A stretch of DNA of 64,000 nt. It comes from Adiantum capillus-veneris. Lineage: Eukaryota; Streptophyta; Polypodiopsida; Polypodiales; Pteridaceae. Positions 48,733-61,024 of this stretch are shown in pieces. The stretch covers positions 48,772,768-48,836,767 of the forward strand of contig CM043944.1 in assembly GCA_014529385.2 (NCBI GenBank), in the 5' to 3' direction. Made by a program: the position numbers and the translations under genes. Under the pieces are notes generated by a model. The model was given only the letters and a program-made list of their open reading frames with translations, had not been told where the DNA came from and did no database searches. Each line of letters begins with the position of its first letter. Positions within the stretch are counted from its first letter, which is position 1.

Positions 48733-50100
48733 CTACGCACCTTGAACGTCGCAAGAAGGAAAATGTTGTGCTTGCACAATAAAGTTTTGAGGACGATCTC
48801 GTCCAATGCTTGCATCCAGAGCTCTATTCATAAGTGTGATTGTGACCCACTCAACCTTTGTATCCTTTACAAGCTCGCACTCATCTAGCTTGATGACAAA
48901 CTTTAGGATGCCTTTGCACTCTTCAGGAGTAACATTGAACAAATGCACAATGTATAACTGTAGCACGATCATATCATGAAAAATATTGTTATGAGTGTCA
49001 TAGAACGTTTCTTCTCCTTTTGGCAATTTGTATGTCAATTCAATGTGGAAAGGACTTCCTAGCTTTTGAAGCACGTCCTCGTTGACTTCCCCTCTTGTTT
49101 TTTGAATAGAGAAAGGGTTTGGAATAGCGTGTGCTTGATGCGGAATTTTTTTACTTGTCTTTGCACAGACTTGAGTAAGAGGAGTTAGGAGCAAAAACCC
49201 TTTTCTAGTGGAACAACACATTGCAAATGATGCAAAACCCTTTTCTAGTGGAATAGCAATGCAAATGATGCTACATACTTGAAAATGGTGGTATATTCCT
49301 TTTTGGATATACCATCTTCATCCAAAATTGATTGAACATCCCGTGCAGAGAGTTGGTTCTCCTGTAAAAGGCTATCAAGATGTTTAGTAATGATCTTACC
49401 ATAGCGCTTATCATCCAAGAGGCCAGCTACTTTTTTGCGATTCAATATGAGCCCGTAATGGGCCGAGGAGGTGTTTGTGTTGCACTCCACTTCCTTGTCA
49501 AGGTGAAGCAAAGATCCACGCAAGCATGTTAGTAGTAAGAGATGTGAGAGTTTATGAATATAAACTTAAGAAGGATAGATGCACTCACTTGATGGCTTGC
49601 ACTCTTTCTTGATTCCTCCTGAGCCAACTTTCAAGTCCTCGATGTCTCTTAGTCTTCTCTCTTTGGCAAAGACCTAGCGCTATTTTTTTTCTCTGAGTTG
49701 TTGTGTAAGCACCTTGATGGTCTCATTGCTTCCTTCAACCTATTAAGCACATTGCATTACTTTCTGGTGTAAGCGGACATTCTCGTTGTATACAATATCT
49801 CTCTCTTTTTTGTAGAGCATCATTTCTTGAAGCCAATTGCTTAGTGTAGCCATACAAGCCATAGTGGCCGTCTCTAACATAGTTCACTAAGGATGTAATA
49901 TCCTTAAAAGGTGGAGTGGAGTTTGTGATGGGATGTTTTGGATACATTTTGCCGTCCAACCAAAGGTCCACATTTTTCATGCCTTGTGATCTTAAGTTCT
50001 CCTCCGAAGCTTCAGAAAGCATCTGCTGTTTGTTTTTCTTGCAGAGGGGTTCATACTCTTGTGAGAGCTCTATGTGCATGTGATATACATTTCTCCTATT
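48733..50100 (-). pseudogene. unknown minus-strand gene remnant
   Basis: Three minus-strand blocks look related. Block 1 (about 50100-49735) includes NVDLWLDGKMYPKHPITN, DITSLVNYVRDGHYGLYGY and a charged helix (RNDALQKRERYC). Block 2 (49733-49560) is broken by stops but readable: TIKVLTQQLREKK, then KERRLRDIEDLKVGSGG. Block 3 (49523-49245) has KKVAGLLDDKRYGKIITKH and LSARDVQSILDEDGISKK, then a block to 48733 with FYDTHNNIFHDMIVLQLY and ECELVKDTKVEWVTITLM. I recognise no domain. A 35-bp tandem duplication at 49203-49270 interrupts it. It may be a decayed multi-exon host or transposon gene. Confidence 0.4.
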
Positions 50101-51430
50101 CCTCGTAGAAGTTTTTTGTGGAGAAGCTACAAGTGTTGACTAAGACATGACTGATCAAAACTATGTGCAGAAGGAGGTGGGGGCGATAGAAGAATGGAAA
50201 TTTGAATATCAACGCGCAATAGAAGAATGGAAATTTGAATATCTCGTGCACATGTAAGAACACACCATGGAATGGGGGGAAGAAGGAGGCGAAAAAACAG
50301 AACTTACTTTTAAAAAACGCACAAGATTGAGATATTTGGCAATGAATTCAGTAGCCACCGTGCACAGTGAAGTGTTATCATGACTGTAATACTTTTTGGG
50401 TTTTTTAATAAATGTACCTTGCATGAATAAGATATCCAAATTTTAGAAAACATGTATGAAAAAGGGTTAAAGTGAATTTTCTGTTATCTCTCTCTACGCG
50501 CTGACATGGCATTTCTTACAAGACCCAAATTTGAATCCAAACTTTTCCTAGTGATTACACACTCAAAATCCCTCAAATCCACATGAAATTTGCATGTTTA
50601 TTTTAAAAGACTGATGTCCAAGTCTCTAATTAGGCATACACACATGTTTAGCACACAAATTGTTAGTAAATTAGTAACAAACTAGTGATCAATTAGTGAA
50701 AAAGATGCGATTTTTAAGACCTAAACCTACTCCTAACACTCAATGTTCTCAACAATTCTCCTTTGGCTTAAGCTATTTTCCTCGATAGTGCCACCAAATA
50801 TTGGTTGCCTTGTAGTATAGCTCTAGTGAATCAACAAAGTTATCAATCAGTGGATGGTAGCAACCCGGCTAGGGCATGGAAGCATCACACATGGATGAGA
50901 GTGTGAGAGTAATGAGTAAGAAAAGAGGGGAAAATCATGAGAGTCCATCTAGATTAGGAGGAAGAGAGAACTAATGGAATGGATTAGTGTCACACACACG
51001 CTAAACTTTATGCTAATCATGCATTGCTCTTTGTTGCATTCCCTACTAATTCTTGTAAGCACATCCTAAACACAAACTCACCCAAGCTCATTGGGTTACA
51101 ATTAGAGCAATGTATGCAAGATTCATGAATCCTAATCTACACACTAATTTAATCATGTACACAACACTATAACCAATAGGCAATCAAGCAATTAGAGGGT
51201 GATTAATTTTTAATACACACAATAAGCAATCAAGCAATTAGAGGGAAATTAATTCTTAATACACACAAGTCAAGACACCAATACACAACTTGAAGAAAAA
51301 GCAAAGAGAGAAGCAATAGGACTTAACTTCACTGCATGCTTCAACCGGTTTGAGAAGAGAGTACATGCGGATCCAAGCCTCCACCTCCATAGCCTCCTTC
51401 TTCTTCTTCACTTCTCTAATTTTTCTCAAA
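50101..51430. other. unassigned, with short tandem duplications
   Basis: About 50186-50242 holds two copies of a roughly 33-bp unit ('agaagaatggaaatttgaat'). Around 51178-51250 'caatcaagcaattagaggg' occurs twice. About 50866-50890 is the reverse complement of part of the LTR near 12940. No gene is seen. Confidence 0.5.
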
Positions 51431-51984
51431 AAATGATATCTCCCCTTTCACACGACCTACAATTCACTTATATGCCTAGGGTTTTAAAAATATTTTGGCC
51501 GGCTACCCAGATGTCTACAGGATCAATCATGGCAGATCTTACTGCAAGATTTGAGAGCAATCAATCTGGGAGTGACTCTAGTAGAAAACTAGTAGATGCA
51601 ACATCATCGGCAGTTCTTGAAATGAAAATTCCAAGCCCTAAGATGAATAGAGATTCAATAAGGGAAAAGAGTGTGCGCAAAACTAGACCAGCTTCAAGAG
51701 CTTTTCCAAGGCAAATAAACCCGAAAGCTTTCAAATCCTCAAAGGCATCCAAAGGAGCATTACCTCCTTGTGAAGAGGGGCTTCATCGGCGCGACGGTGA
51801 AGAGGAGCTTCACAAAAAAGGGGGATCTCTCTCTCTCTCTCTCTCTTACAATGAACCCTTAAAATTATTGCAACCAAGCACAAAATTTTGCAATTAAATT
51901 TTTCTATCATCAATTGTGCACCGTGTAAAGAGGCAGACACTGGCTAGGAGAGTCTCCTAAGCTAAGACCCCTCTATTGGCACAA

Positions 51985-52922
51985 ATGGGGGACAAGGGAA
52001 TAGAGAAATTCAATGGGGAGGGATTTCACACTTGGAAAACGAAGTTAAGAGGCTACCTTATGAAAAAATGTTTGTGGTCTGTCATTAGCACTGCCTTAGA
52101 GCAACAAGCCGAATCCGATGGAGTGCACACTAGGGCATCTACACTCATAGCAAGTGCACAAAATTTGGCCAAAGACGATTGGCCAAAGACGAACAAGCAT
52201 TGGGAATCATCATCACCTCCTTGCATGACAACCACGTGCATTTCATAGATGAATGTAAGCATGCACATGAAGCCTGGCAAGTCCTAGAAAGTAATTTTGG
52301 AGCTAGGGACAAAAGAAGCAAAGTTATTCTTAAAAGACAGCTTTACAAAGTGACTATGATTGCATGGGAGGATATTGCTAGCCTAGTGAACAGGCTGAAG
52401 AGCATTGTCACACAGCTCACTTACATCCAACTTGAAGTACCAGAAGATGACAAAGGGGCTATACTTTTAAGTGCACTTCCACCTTCTTATGACCACTTAG
52501 TCACAATTCTTGAAGAAAAGGAACCAGCACCACCATTTCAAGATGTTATCAACTCAGTCCAAGCAGAAGAAAGAAAGCAAAGAGGTTCACTCACCCCATC
52601 AGAAGGAGTTTTCATCGCAACATCTTCAAGGGGATGATATTCACCATCAACATCAACAAACGGAAGAAAGTGTTATGAATGTGGAAGAATGGGACACGTA
52701 GCGAAAGATTGCTACACAAACAAACCTTGCAACAAATGTGGTAGGAAGGGACACCCTCCTTCTCGGTGCTACTCAAGTAGAGGTAGTAGCAGTGGAGAAA
52801 GCAGCATCAGTAGAAGCAACAGTAGCAGCAACGAAGGCAAGAGACCTGACAGAGGATCAACTCACATAGTAGAAGACAAAAAGGACGAAGACGAAGGCAG
52901 CGTTTGGGAAGACCCATTTTGA
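51985..52922 (+). pseudogene. gag: copia gag (copy B), disrupted by a 14-bp duplication
   Basis: Gag begins at the ATG at 51985. At about 52165-52192 the sequence 'ttggccaaagacga' is present twice in tandem, while copy A has it once. The extra 14 bp shift the frame after the N-terminal 65 or so residues. The second frame then carries the rest of the capsid domain (WQVLESNFGARDK, LLSALPPSYDHLV) and, unlike copy A, stays in frame into the linker. A TGA at 52635 precedes the two CCHC knuckles (CYECGRMGHVAKDC, CNKCGRKGHPPSRC) and the Ser-rich tail ending GSVWEDPF at 52922. Both copies are thus broken, at different places. Confidence 0.88.
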
Positions 52923-52958
52923 AGATGCAGACTCTCTACTTGTAGGGGAGGACTTTTT

Positions 52959-53126
52959 CCTGTGTGGATACCAACTTATCATCTTGTGTGGACATCACCA
53001 TCCTTTGTGGATTGTTCTTGTGTGGATTTTTACCATCGTGTGTGGATATCACCATCCTTTGTGGACTTTATTTTCTTGTGTGGATATCACCATCCTGTGT
53101 GGATTTTGTTAGCCTGTGTGGATCAT
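52959..53126 (+). repeat. degenerate tandem repeat in the 3' UTR of copy B
   Basis: Same 'tgtgtggatatcaccatcc' array as in copy A, with the order of units preserved but individual bases changed. Confidence 0.8.
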
Positions 53127-53170
53127 GCATCTTCAGTATCTTGTCTTAGTCCAAACCTCAAGGGAAGGAT

Positions 53171-53486
53171 TGTAAAGTGTGAGCTTTGTCCTAAGGTGTG
53201 AGTCAAGGAGAGGAGAGTGGATTTATCCCACATACTGTGGAGCAAGGTTGTAGAGCTACTTAAAGCTCATTTCTTGAATCAATAAACAACTCATTTTGCA
53301 CTACATGCTTGTCTATGGTGAGCTTGTGCTAAGCTAAGTCAATACTCAAGGCTGTGTTTATGAGTCCAAGCTAATCCTATCTTGGAACCTAATTCACTTG
53401 AGTGATAACCTTGCTTACACACACTCACACACTTGCACCATGTTTCTCTTTCATCCACCATAGCTAGCATGATCCAAATCCTAATA
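53171..53486 (+). repeat. 3' LTR of copy B (316 bp)
   Basis: TGTAAAG...CCTAATA, preceded by 'caagggaaggat'. It is close to both LTRs of copy A. Confidence 0.92.
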
Positions 53487-53843
53487 GGTGGGAGGGACGT
53501 AGCTATCCCAGTGTTGACAGTGACACATGCACACGTGATGAGTAGTCTTGATGATGTAGTACATGCACATAGCAGAGGAGAGGCTAGGACAACCATTTTT
53601 GCACAAATTAATTTAGCATTCGAGCATCTCATGTACGACCTACTTGTGTCGAGATCCATCCTAGCAGCTGCAATGGGAGCATTTACAACAAGGATAGTCA
53701 ATCATATGTTGGCTAACTCTAGCATGATGCTTTGTAAAGATTTGCAGACCATAAAGAGTTGTTTGTGGAATTTACATGCAGGCTCTAGCGTGGGTATGCA
53801 GACTTGCTTACCACTAGATCCAATACGACTGCGTGTAGATTGA
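53487..53843 (+). CDS. unknown ORF fragment after copy B
   Basis: An open frame of about 118 codons from the end of the copy B LTR to a TGA/TAG at 53841 (GGRDVAIPVLTVTHAHVMSS near its start, LPLDPIRLRVD at its end). It is alpha-helical in character with many Ala, Leu and Met. The upstream 18 codons of the open frame are LTR sequence and not part of it. No domain is recognised. It may be the last exon of a gene into which copy B inserted. Followed at about 53945 by a copia-type purine tract, it could instead be the tail of another copia element. Confidence 0.3.
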   Translation, partial: GGRDVAIPVLTVTHAHVMSSLDDVVHAHSRGEARTTIFAQINLAFEHLMYDLLVSRSILAAAMGAFTTRIVNHMLANSSMMLCKDLQTIKSCLWNLHAGSSVGMQTCLPLDPIRLRVD

Positions 53844-53943
53844 TAGAGTGAGCCAGTGGGCATAGGTTGAGAGAGACTCTCTCCTAGATTCTTGTACATA
53901 GTAGTAGTTTCTCTAGTAGGTGTCACTTATTGGCCCATCTCCT

Positions 53944-54180
53944 TTAAGTGGGAGATTTTTGGGATAAAGGCGCTACACCTTTGCCCTGGGCCACACGTCC
54001 GGTGTCTGTGGCTGCCCAACCACTCTGTATAGACACTTCTTTATTCTTTCTACATATAAGAATAAAAGGCATCTTAGTCACTTGAGTCACTTCCTGATGT
54101 TTCTCCACCCACACTCTCTTGTGATTTTCCCCTTCCATGCATGCACCGCACCGTGCATGAATGCACATATTTGCGCACAC
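53944..54180 (+). repeat. copia-type purine tract and partial 3' LTR
   Basis: 'ttaagtgggagat' and then TTTTTGGGATAAAGGCGC resemble the purine tract and LTR start at 8652-8690 in layout (GGG(T)ATAAAG early, GC-rich inverted words, then a TGTATAGACAC / TGTACACAT stretch). It stops where minus-strand copia sequence begins. Confidence 0.45.
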
Positions 54181-54210
54181 GTGCACTCACACATATGGTA
54201 ACAAATCCCC

Positions 54211-55685
54211 CTAGAAGTGATGCGATGAATGAGAGCTAGCACATAGAGTATAGGGAAGTGTCATACCCTGAGAACATGATCGACCCACAAAGGGGAGTAA
54301 GCCCAAATCTTTGCATAAAACTTCAAACTTCTTACAAGACAATTCCTTTCTGAAAATATCTCCAAGGTTGTCCTGTGTTGGCACATAAGCCAAGCTGATC
54401 TCTCCTGCTAAGTGCCTCTCCCTATCATAGTGGTAATGCACCTCAATGAGCTTTGTGCGAGCATGAAAGATTGGGTTCCTCACAACTACCAATGCACTCT
54501 GACTTTTAGTGTAGATAGTGTTGGTAATTCCATGTCCAACACCCAAATCAGCCATTAGGCATCTGATCCATACATACTCAATTGTAGTTGTAAAGAGTGT
54601 CATGTACTCGGCCTCACAACTAGAAGTGTCCACAGTGGATTTCTTCTTGTTCATCCATGTATACATGAACTACCGAGCATGAAACAAAAACCACTTCAGG
54701 ACACTCGTGTGTCAAAACAACCAGTCCAATCTGAAAGTCACAATGCAAAGGTACTAATATTGCCCAAGGACATTGTTTGCATGGGTCCACAAACATCACT
54801 ATGCACAAGTTGCAACCTGTATGTGGTCCTAACTTTGAGCGCTTCATTTTACCCAAAATACATCCTTCAAAAACATGTTTGACAAGTGCTTCAAGAGGAG
54901 GCAAAGAAGCAACCATATTAGATTTTTACAAACACAGCAAAGTAGCAAAATTCAGATGTCCAAAACGTGCGTGCCAATGTTTTGCATCTGAAATAGCCTT
55001 AGAATCCACAAATCCATTCAAAAAATTTTGCCCACACTTGTCATACAAAGTGAGCTTCTATAGCCCACGACATAAAATTCCGGATGCAACAATTTGATCA
55101 CCAAAATTGAGATCATGTACTGTAGATTTTTCATCCACAAATTTGACTACAAGTCCAAGTGTAGCAAGTGCAACGATAGACCAAAAGTTCTTATTGAACC
55201 CATGTACATACAATGCATCAACAAATCTGAAAGAATTGCCATTTGCAGCAGTAAACACAATCTTTACAACGCCCTGCCTGAACTGGATAAGAGGCATTGT
55301 TAGCACAAGCGACTGAGTTCCCATGATGGACATCCTCGAGAGAGGTAAGCAAGTCACAATGAGAGGTAATGTGCTTTGTAGCACCATTATCAAAGTACCC
55401 CACTTGAGAATCTGCAACAACTGACAAACATGCATCATAGACAGAAGGATCATAAGTGCACTCTGCACTAAAAGCCCATTTTGCATCAACATGAGCATCA
55501 AAGTCTCCTTTCACAGAAAACTCAACAACAGCTGCAGTTGTAGTGCAACCAGCATAAGTAGTGGATCTGGCCTTTTTCTTCTTAGCCTCTTTGGCATTGA
55601 ACTTAGGACACTGATTGATGAAATGATCATTAAAGCTCACAAAAATTGGAGAAAGTGAGCAAGCATGTGCTGGAGCTGCTGTCAA
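54211..55685 (-). pseudogene. copia gag-protease joined to RNase H
   Basis: From right to left on the minus strand: a gag tail ending with a basic patch (KEAKKKKARS), then protease with GYFDNGATKHIT. The usual DSG has become DNG, a G-to-A change that should abolish catalysis. The frame then shifts and continues as YVHGFNKNFWSIVAL and HARFGHLNFA (pre-integrase). After a further shift, KLGPHTGCNLC leads within about 200 bp to the RNase H end: STVDTSSCEAEYM, TIYTKSQSALVV (TDSQ changed to TKSQ) and VHYHYDRERHLAGEI. Everything between, that is integrase core and RT, is absent. The copy is dead. Confidence 0.82.
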
Positions 55686-55689
55686 CTAA

Positions 55690-55722
55690 GCCTGGGAGGA
55701 CGCAACCTGCTTTGATACTAAT
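55690..55722 (-). promoter_or_regulatory. copia primer-binding site (decayed)
   Basis: Minus strand: AATTAGTATCAAAGCAGG follows the 5' LTR end CCCAACA. It matches the initiator-Met site TGGTATCAGAGC with two to three changes. Confidence 0.75.
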
Positions 55723-55950
55723 TGTTGGGAATTAGGATTGTAAGAAAACACACACAGCTTGGAGAAGAGAAGGAAGCTCAAGGCACACAATAGAAAGTGT
55801 TTTACTTAGTGTGCAATGGAAAGATAGATAGCCCTAGAGTGATGTGCGTATATACAATGCACGGGGGAGAAAACCTCCTAATAAGGGAAAAATTGGCCCG
55901 ACGGTCCTAAGTGTGTTCACACACATCAATACCACATGTATAAGGTAACA
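55723..55950 (-). repeat. 5' LTR of the minus-strand copia copy (228 bp)
   Basis: Plus-strand ends TGTTGGGAATT and TAAGGTAACA. It contains no microsatellite. It is inserted into, or abuts, LINE sequence at 55951. Confidence 0.7.
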
Positions 55951-58200
55951 TGATGGATTTATGAAGAAGAATAATGTAAGTTTTATTTCCATTAACTAAA
56001 ATCTTAGCTAAGGAATTATCAAATAAAATCTGGACGATTTTGATGAATTTGTTGTCCAATCCCATGTCAAATACGCTTTGCAAGATAAATTCCCATTCAA
56101 TCCTGTCATATGACTTTTCAAAATCAATTTTGAAAAAAACAAATTCATGATCTTATTATTCTGCATAGTCCATCCCTTTTATAAAGTAATGATAGCATCT
56201 AGTATAAATCTCCCTTTGAGAAATACCTTTTGTCCATTTAAGATAAACTGATCCATCAGGGGGCCTAAGGCTTATAGCTAAGGAGAGATAAAAGATATTA
56301 TAGGTAGATCCCAGACAGGTAATGGGTCTCCAATTAGACAGGTCATCCCTTGAGCCCTTTTTATGTATCAACTTAACAACACTATCATTTATGAAAGGGG
56401 ATAGAGCTCCTAAAGCCAGGGCTTCTTGTGCCAAAACTTCATTAGGAAAGGGGCAATAAAGTCTTGATACATTGATTAGAATTCATTTAGCACACCATCA
56501 AGACCAAGGGATTTACCAGGTTTTAATTTTCCAATATTTTCTCTAGTTTTCCCTTCTATAAAGGGAACGTCTAACAATTTAACCATGTGGCTAGGCACTA
56601 TTTTTTTCCTCACTTTAGCAATTTTAGCTCTAGCATCAGGGATGATTTTGTTTCTATGAGGAAATACATAGAAAAGTAAGATCTGGTAATCTCCCGGTTG
56701 TCTTTTTGAGATGCAGCATGCTTTCCATTATTATCTATCAAGACAGGGATAAAATCCCTACAGTTTTTTTTCTTCAGTAAAGAAAACGTTCTAGATTTTG
56801 GTCTATCTATCTTGCTAGCCCAAAATTCCCTAGTCCAAGGAAGTGCATCTTGAGCTTCAAGTAGCTCTTTCTTTCTCAGCTAGTCTTTCAAAGACAAGAG
56901 CTCAAGGGATGACATGTCACATCATGGGAATTGGATTCAAACGAATAAATGCTCTTGCTTATCATCATTCTTTTGCCAAGTCTGATCTCCTTATCTTTCT
57001 TTTTAAAAAACTTAGAGCCTATTATGTGCTTTTAATAGCCTCTTCCCAAGAAAAAAAATCATTTTTATGTTTGTTAAAAGCACTATAAAAAATCTCTTTA
57101 ACTTTTCCTCTGACAGAGGGAAGCTTAAACAATGAATTGTCAAGATGAGGCCAGCCACTGTTTATAAACTTGTTCTTCCTTTTGCATCTCAAATAGAAAA
57201 TGTTTATGGTCAGACACAAAAGTAGAGAAGAATCAAATTTTCAACTCACCAACCAATGAGATTGGAGTAGGTTGGCAAATATGTACATTTTATCAAGTCT
57301 TTTTTATTTGAAGGAGGAACCATGCTGGTTGTTTGCCCAAGTAAAACATGTTTCCTTCAGAAGAGCCAACCAAGGTGAGTTTTTCTATTAAGTGATCTTA
57401 GCTACCTTCTCAAAACCCTGAATGACCTGGCCAAGGGCTTTATATCTATCATTCAAAGGAAGTGACCATATTAAAGTCCATAATGACTAGGAGAGGATCT
57501 TTCAAGTCTCGAAGTTCAGTCCACAAATTTTCTCCCTTTGTAGTGGAGTTTGAGGCATACAAACTAACAATTGTTTAGTTGAATGGGTCTTTGAGTGTGA
57601 CAACTACCCTATTTCCTTTGAACCCCTCTAAACAAAAAAAATTAATTGCTCATGTTTGGCATGAATTCCAATAGCAGATCCCCCTCTAATTTGCACAATG
57701 GTTAGTGTAAAACCATTTGTGTTGCCTACTGAACTTAGCCAAGTCAGTCTCTAGAATAAAACTAATAGTCTTGATCTCTTGCATACTTATGTAATCAGCT
57801 TGCAAATACATATCATTCATCCATTTGTTTATGCAAACAGACCTAACAAGGTCAAAAATCCCTTTACAATTGAGAGAAAGCCCATCGATGGCAACATTCA
57901 TTTTTTATGAATTTTAGAGGGTTTAACAAAAGAGACTGAATCCCTAATAGGGTTTGTATTTTTTCTACTTTTTCCTCTTAGATTTTCTCCCAAATTAGGG
58001 CAAGGTTTCTTTCTCATCTTGAGTCATTAGGATATCCACTGAATTACTAGGAGACTAAGTCAATTTTTCCATAACCATTTTGTCATGTTCTTTGACGAAG
58101 TTGAGGGGGGAAGATCCTGCTTGAGTTTGAACCTTAAAAGGTCTTGAACCTTGGGCTAGGGTAGCCACAATATCTATTTCACTACCTCAGGGCTCATAAT
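55951..58200 (-). pseudogene. LINE ORF2: endonuclease and partial reverse transcriptase
   Basis: This is minus-strand L1-type sequence. The endonuclease begins near 57901 (NVAIDGLSLNCKGIFD, ADYISMQEIKT with the catalytic Glu, FYTNHCAN). It continues in other frames through MDFNMVTSFE (about 57480), where the usual GDFN has become MDFN, and SDHKHF (about 57210). A linker helix region follows (HLDNSLFKLPSVRGKVKEI). RT starts at 56434 with SVVKLIHKKGSRDDLSNWRP and ITCLGSTYNIF, and reaches KIDFEKSYDRIEW, the first catalytic motif, near 56110. The rest of RT and the 3' end are cut off at 55951. Many frame shifts; inactive. Confidence 0.82.
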
Positions 58201-58224
58201 CTGAGTACATCCCTCTGGTTTTCT

Positions 58225-59713
58225 CTATTTGACTGTCAAGTGGTAAGAGAGGATTATCTTCTTGAGAAGGGGGACAAAAGAAGGTATTGGAGCTTCCTTG
58301 ACTTCAGGAATTTCAAGACGACCCTGAGTTGTAGAATCCTTATCATTTGGATCATCTACTTCCTCTAAATCTGATGGATCAAATACATCATCATGTAGTG
58401 CCCCAAAGTGACCTTGTTTGAAATAATTAAAACACGCTTTAGGAGAATTCCTGTAGATCACTCTCTGAACATGAATCACCTGCCCCAAATGTTCTTTGAT
58501 CTAGATACTCTCTCTCATAATCAAATCTATGTCTACTTCAACTAACAAATGAGGGTCCCATTTAGAATTGATACCATTGGTAGGTTCTTTCCCCTGAAGA
58601 ACCTTACCCAACTAAGCACCTACTTGCTTGAGCTAAGGGAAGTACTCAATGGGAAATTCAAGGAAGTCTACCCACAATGGAACCTTAGAAGGTTTCTTGC
58701 CTTTAGGGTCAAAGACTCTATGCCACTTGAAAACAGACATAGGGGTATTTCTTATTAGCCATTTCCCTCTACTCATTACTTGCAATGCACTGTCAAGATT
58801 CTTCAAAGAAGAACAAGTAATTTACTGGGGAGGTATTGGACCTTGGTAGGAAAATATTCCTACCCTCCCATTCTTGACAGATCCACTGTTTGACAAATTT
58901 CACTAGTGAACTAATCCCATGACAGAGCCCCATCACCACCCTCTCCTGTAGATGCTTAAGCCATTTTTTTAGTTCAACAGGGCCTATAATAACTTTGCCT
59001 CCCTCATTTTTTAAGGGTTTGAGAGTGATGATTCTCTAAATCACCTTGGGATTCCTCAACAGCTTCTGCATTAGCCTCACCACTTACTTTTCTTCTCCAC
59101 ATTGGGAGGATTTGGTTGTGAACGTTGATATATTCCACATTTGAAAGGGGGAGGGTTATTTGAAATAAAAATTTCTTCTTGCACATGTGGCCCAATGTTT
59201 TGTCAAACATTGGAAATAATTGAAAATTTTCCATTGTGCAAGTGGGCATTTTGACTTACTTGGAAAGGCCTTTGGCCTAATATGTTGTGCAAAGCACCAT
59301 TGAAAGCCATTCCCAATGGCCAATTCAAAGATCCATGGAGTATGTCAGGTTGTAGATGTTGTTGTATGATAGGGGACAAGCTAGCCATATGATAGGGGAC
59401 AAGTTAATGATAGGACGAGACTGAACCACGTGTGAATAGGTAACGGGTCCTTGAGGTAAGTTACTAAAAGCTAGCCCAACTCCTTGAATATAAGACGTAC
59501 TATTCCCTTTAGCTTTAGGCAAGACCGGTTTTGTGTGCATAACTTGGGCGTAACTCCACCCGGGACAGCTTCCCCTTTGACAATGCCATTGTGCAATGCT
59601 TCATGCAACACCATCCAAAAACTTTTATTGCCTCCCCTTAGGGGGAAGGAGAGGAAGGAGGAAAAACCAGGGCAGGAAGGGGAAAGGTGTACTTCGTGAT
59701 GATTATTTTGCAT
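58225..59713 (-). pseudogene. LINE ORF1 with DUF4283-like domain and zinc knuckle
   Basis: Minus-strand remnants upstream of ORF2. A DUF4283-like region lies at about 58860-58560: SLDSALQVMSRGKWLI, then KVPLWVDFLEFPIEYFP, the typical 'plain W-V-x-L-x-x-L-P' core of plant LINE gag proteins. A zinc-knuckle remnant follows near 58430 (ACFNYFKQGHFGA; Cys-to-Tyr in the second position). An acidic tail (DPSDLEEVDDPNDKDS) ends at 58225. The N-terminal part, near 59713-59200, is Pro/Gly-rich and broken among several frames. ORF1 would bind LINE RNA. It is not functional. Confidence 0.65.
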
Positions 59714-59769
59714 GGCCTCCCACAGAGTGCCTGTACGGTCACTTTGATCACCACTCTCTCACTCCCAAT

Positions 59770-60363
<594 letters not shown>

Positions 60364-60943
60364 ATGCATCCCTTTCTGATGTAGATTACATGCTCGGAAG
60401 CTAGTGGGTGAAAGCATGTTAATGTGTCGTGCTTTTTGTGCTAGCTAACATATGCCAACATGCACATCTTGTAAGAATAAAACATGGATAGGACAGTCAT
60501 GTTTTTTCAAGTGTGTGGGCCACCATCATGAACTATACAAAGTGTATACTTGGAATTCAAAAAAATAAATCGTAATATTTTAAAAATCTCAAACAGCTAA
60601 GCTCAGTCGTTACGTTGAGGTAGTGGTGTAGTCATGAAGCATGGAGCGAAGCATGGTGTAGGGGCCACATGTTAGAGAGAGGGAGGAAAGCGATTGCGAG
60701 ATGCAAGCAGGCCTGCAATCAGAGGTTAGCAATCAGCCCAAGTGGAGGATAGCTCACCACTAGAGCAGTCACCTCTAATAGCAATCTTGACAGTACTCCA
60801 TCGAGAAGGAAGTCAAGGAGCAAAGGTTCCTGTTGCTTCTCCCCCGCCTTGCAAAAGATTAAAGGCTTCTAATTCCCAAGGATCCCCAATGTCAAAGTAC
60901 ATGCATGCAGGGAAGGGGAAGTAGGACTCAAGTACTCTCTCTC

Positions 60944-61024
<81 letters not shown>

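Larger units (their letters stand above)
51490..53486 (+). mobile_element. gag-only copia element, copy B, 5' LTR missing
   Basis: The sequence is closely homologous to copy A from shortly before gag (about 51860) through the 3' LTR. Upstream, the leader is different from A, and no 5' LTR or primer-binding site is found, so the left edge is approximate. The 3' LTR ends in CCTAATA where the family has CCTAACA, a C-to-T change in the terminal dinucleotide. As in copy A there is no pol. Confidence 0.8.
54185..55950 (-). mobile_element. minus-strand Ty1/copia copy with internal deletion
   Basis: On the minus strand: 5' LTR 55950-55723, primer-binding site, end of gag, protease, pre-integrase zinc region, then directly RNase H, a purine tract ('cttctaggggga', about 54204-54218) and the start of a 3' LTR (TGTTACCATATG). 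Integrase core and RT, roughly 2 kb or more, are missing. The 3' LTR is itself cut off within about 25 bp, where the plus-strand LTR debris begins. Confidence 0.8.
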
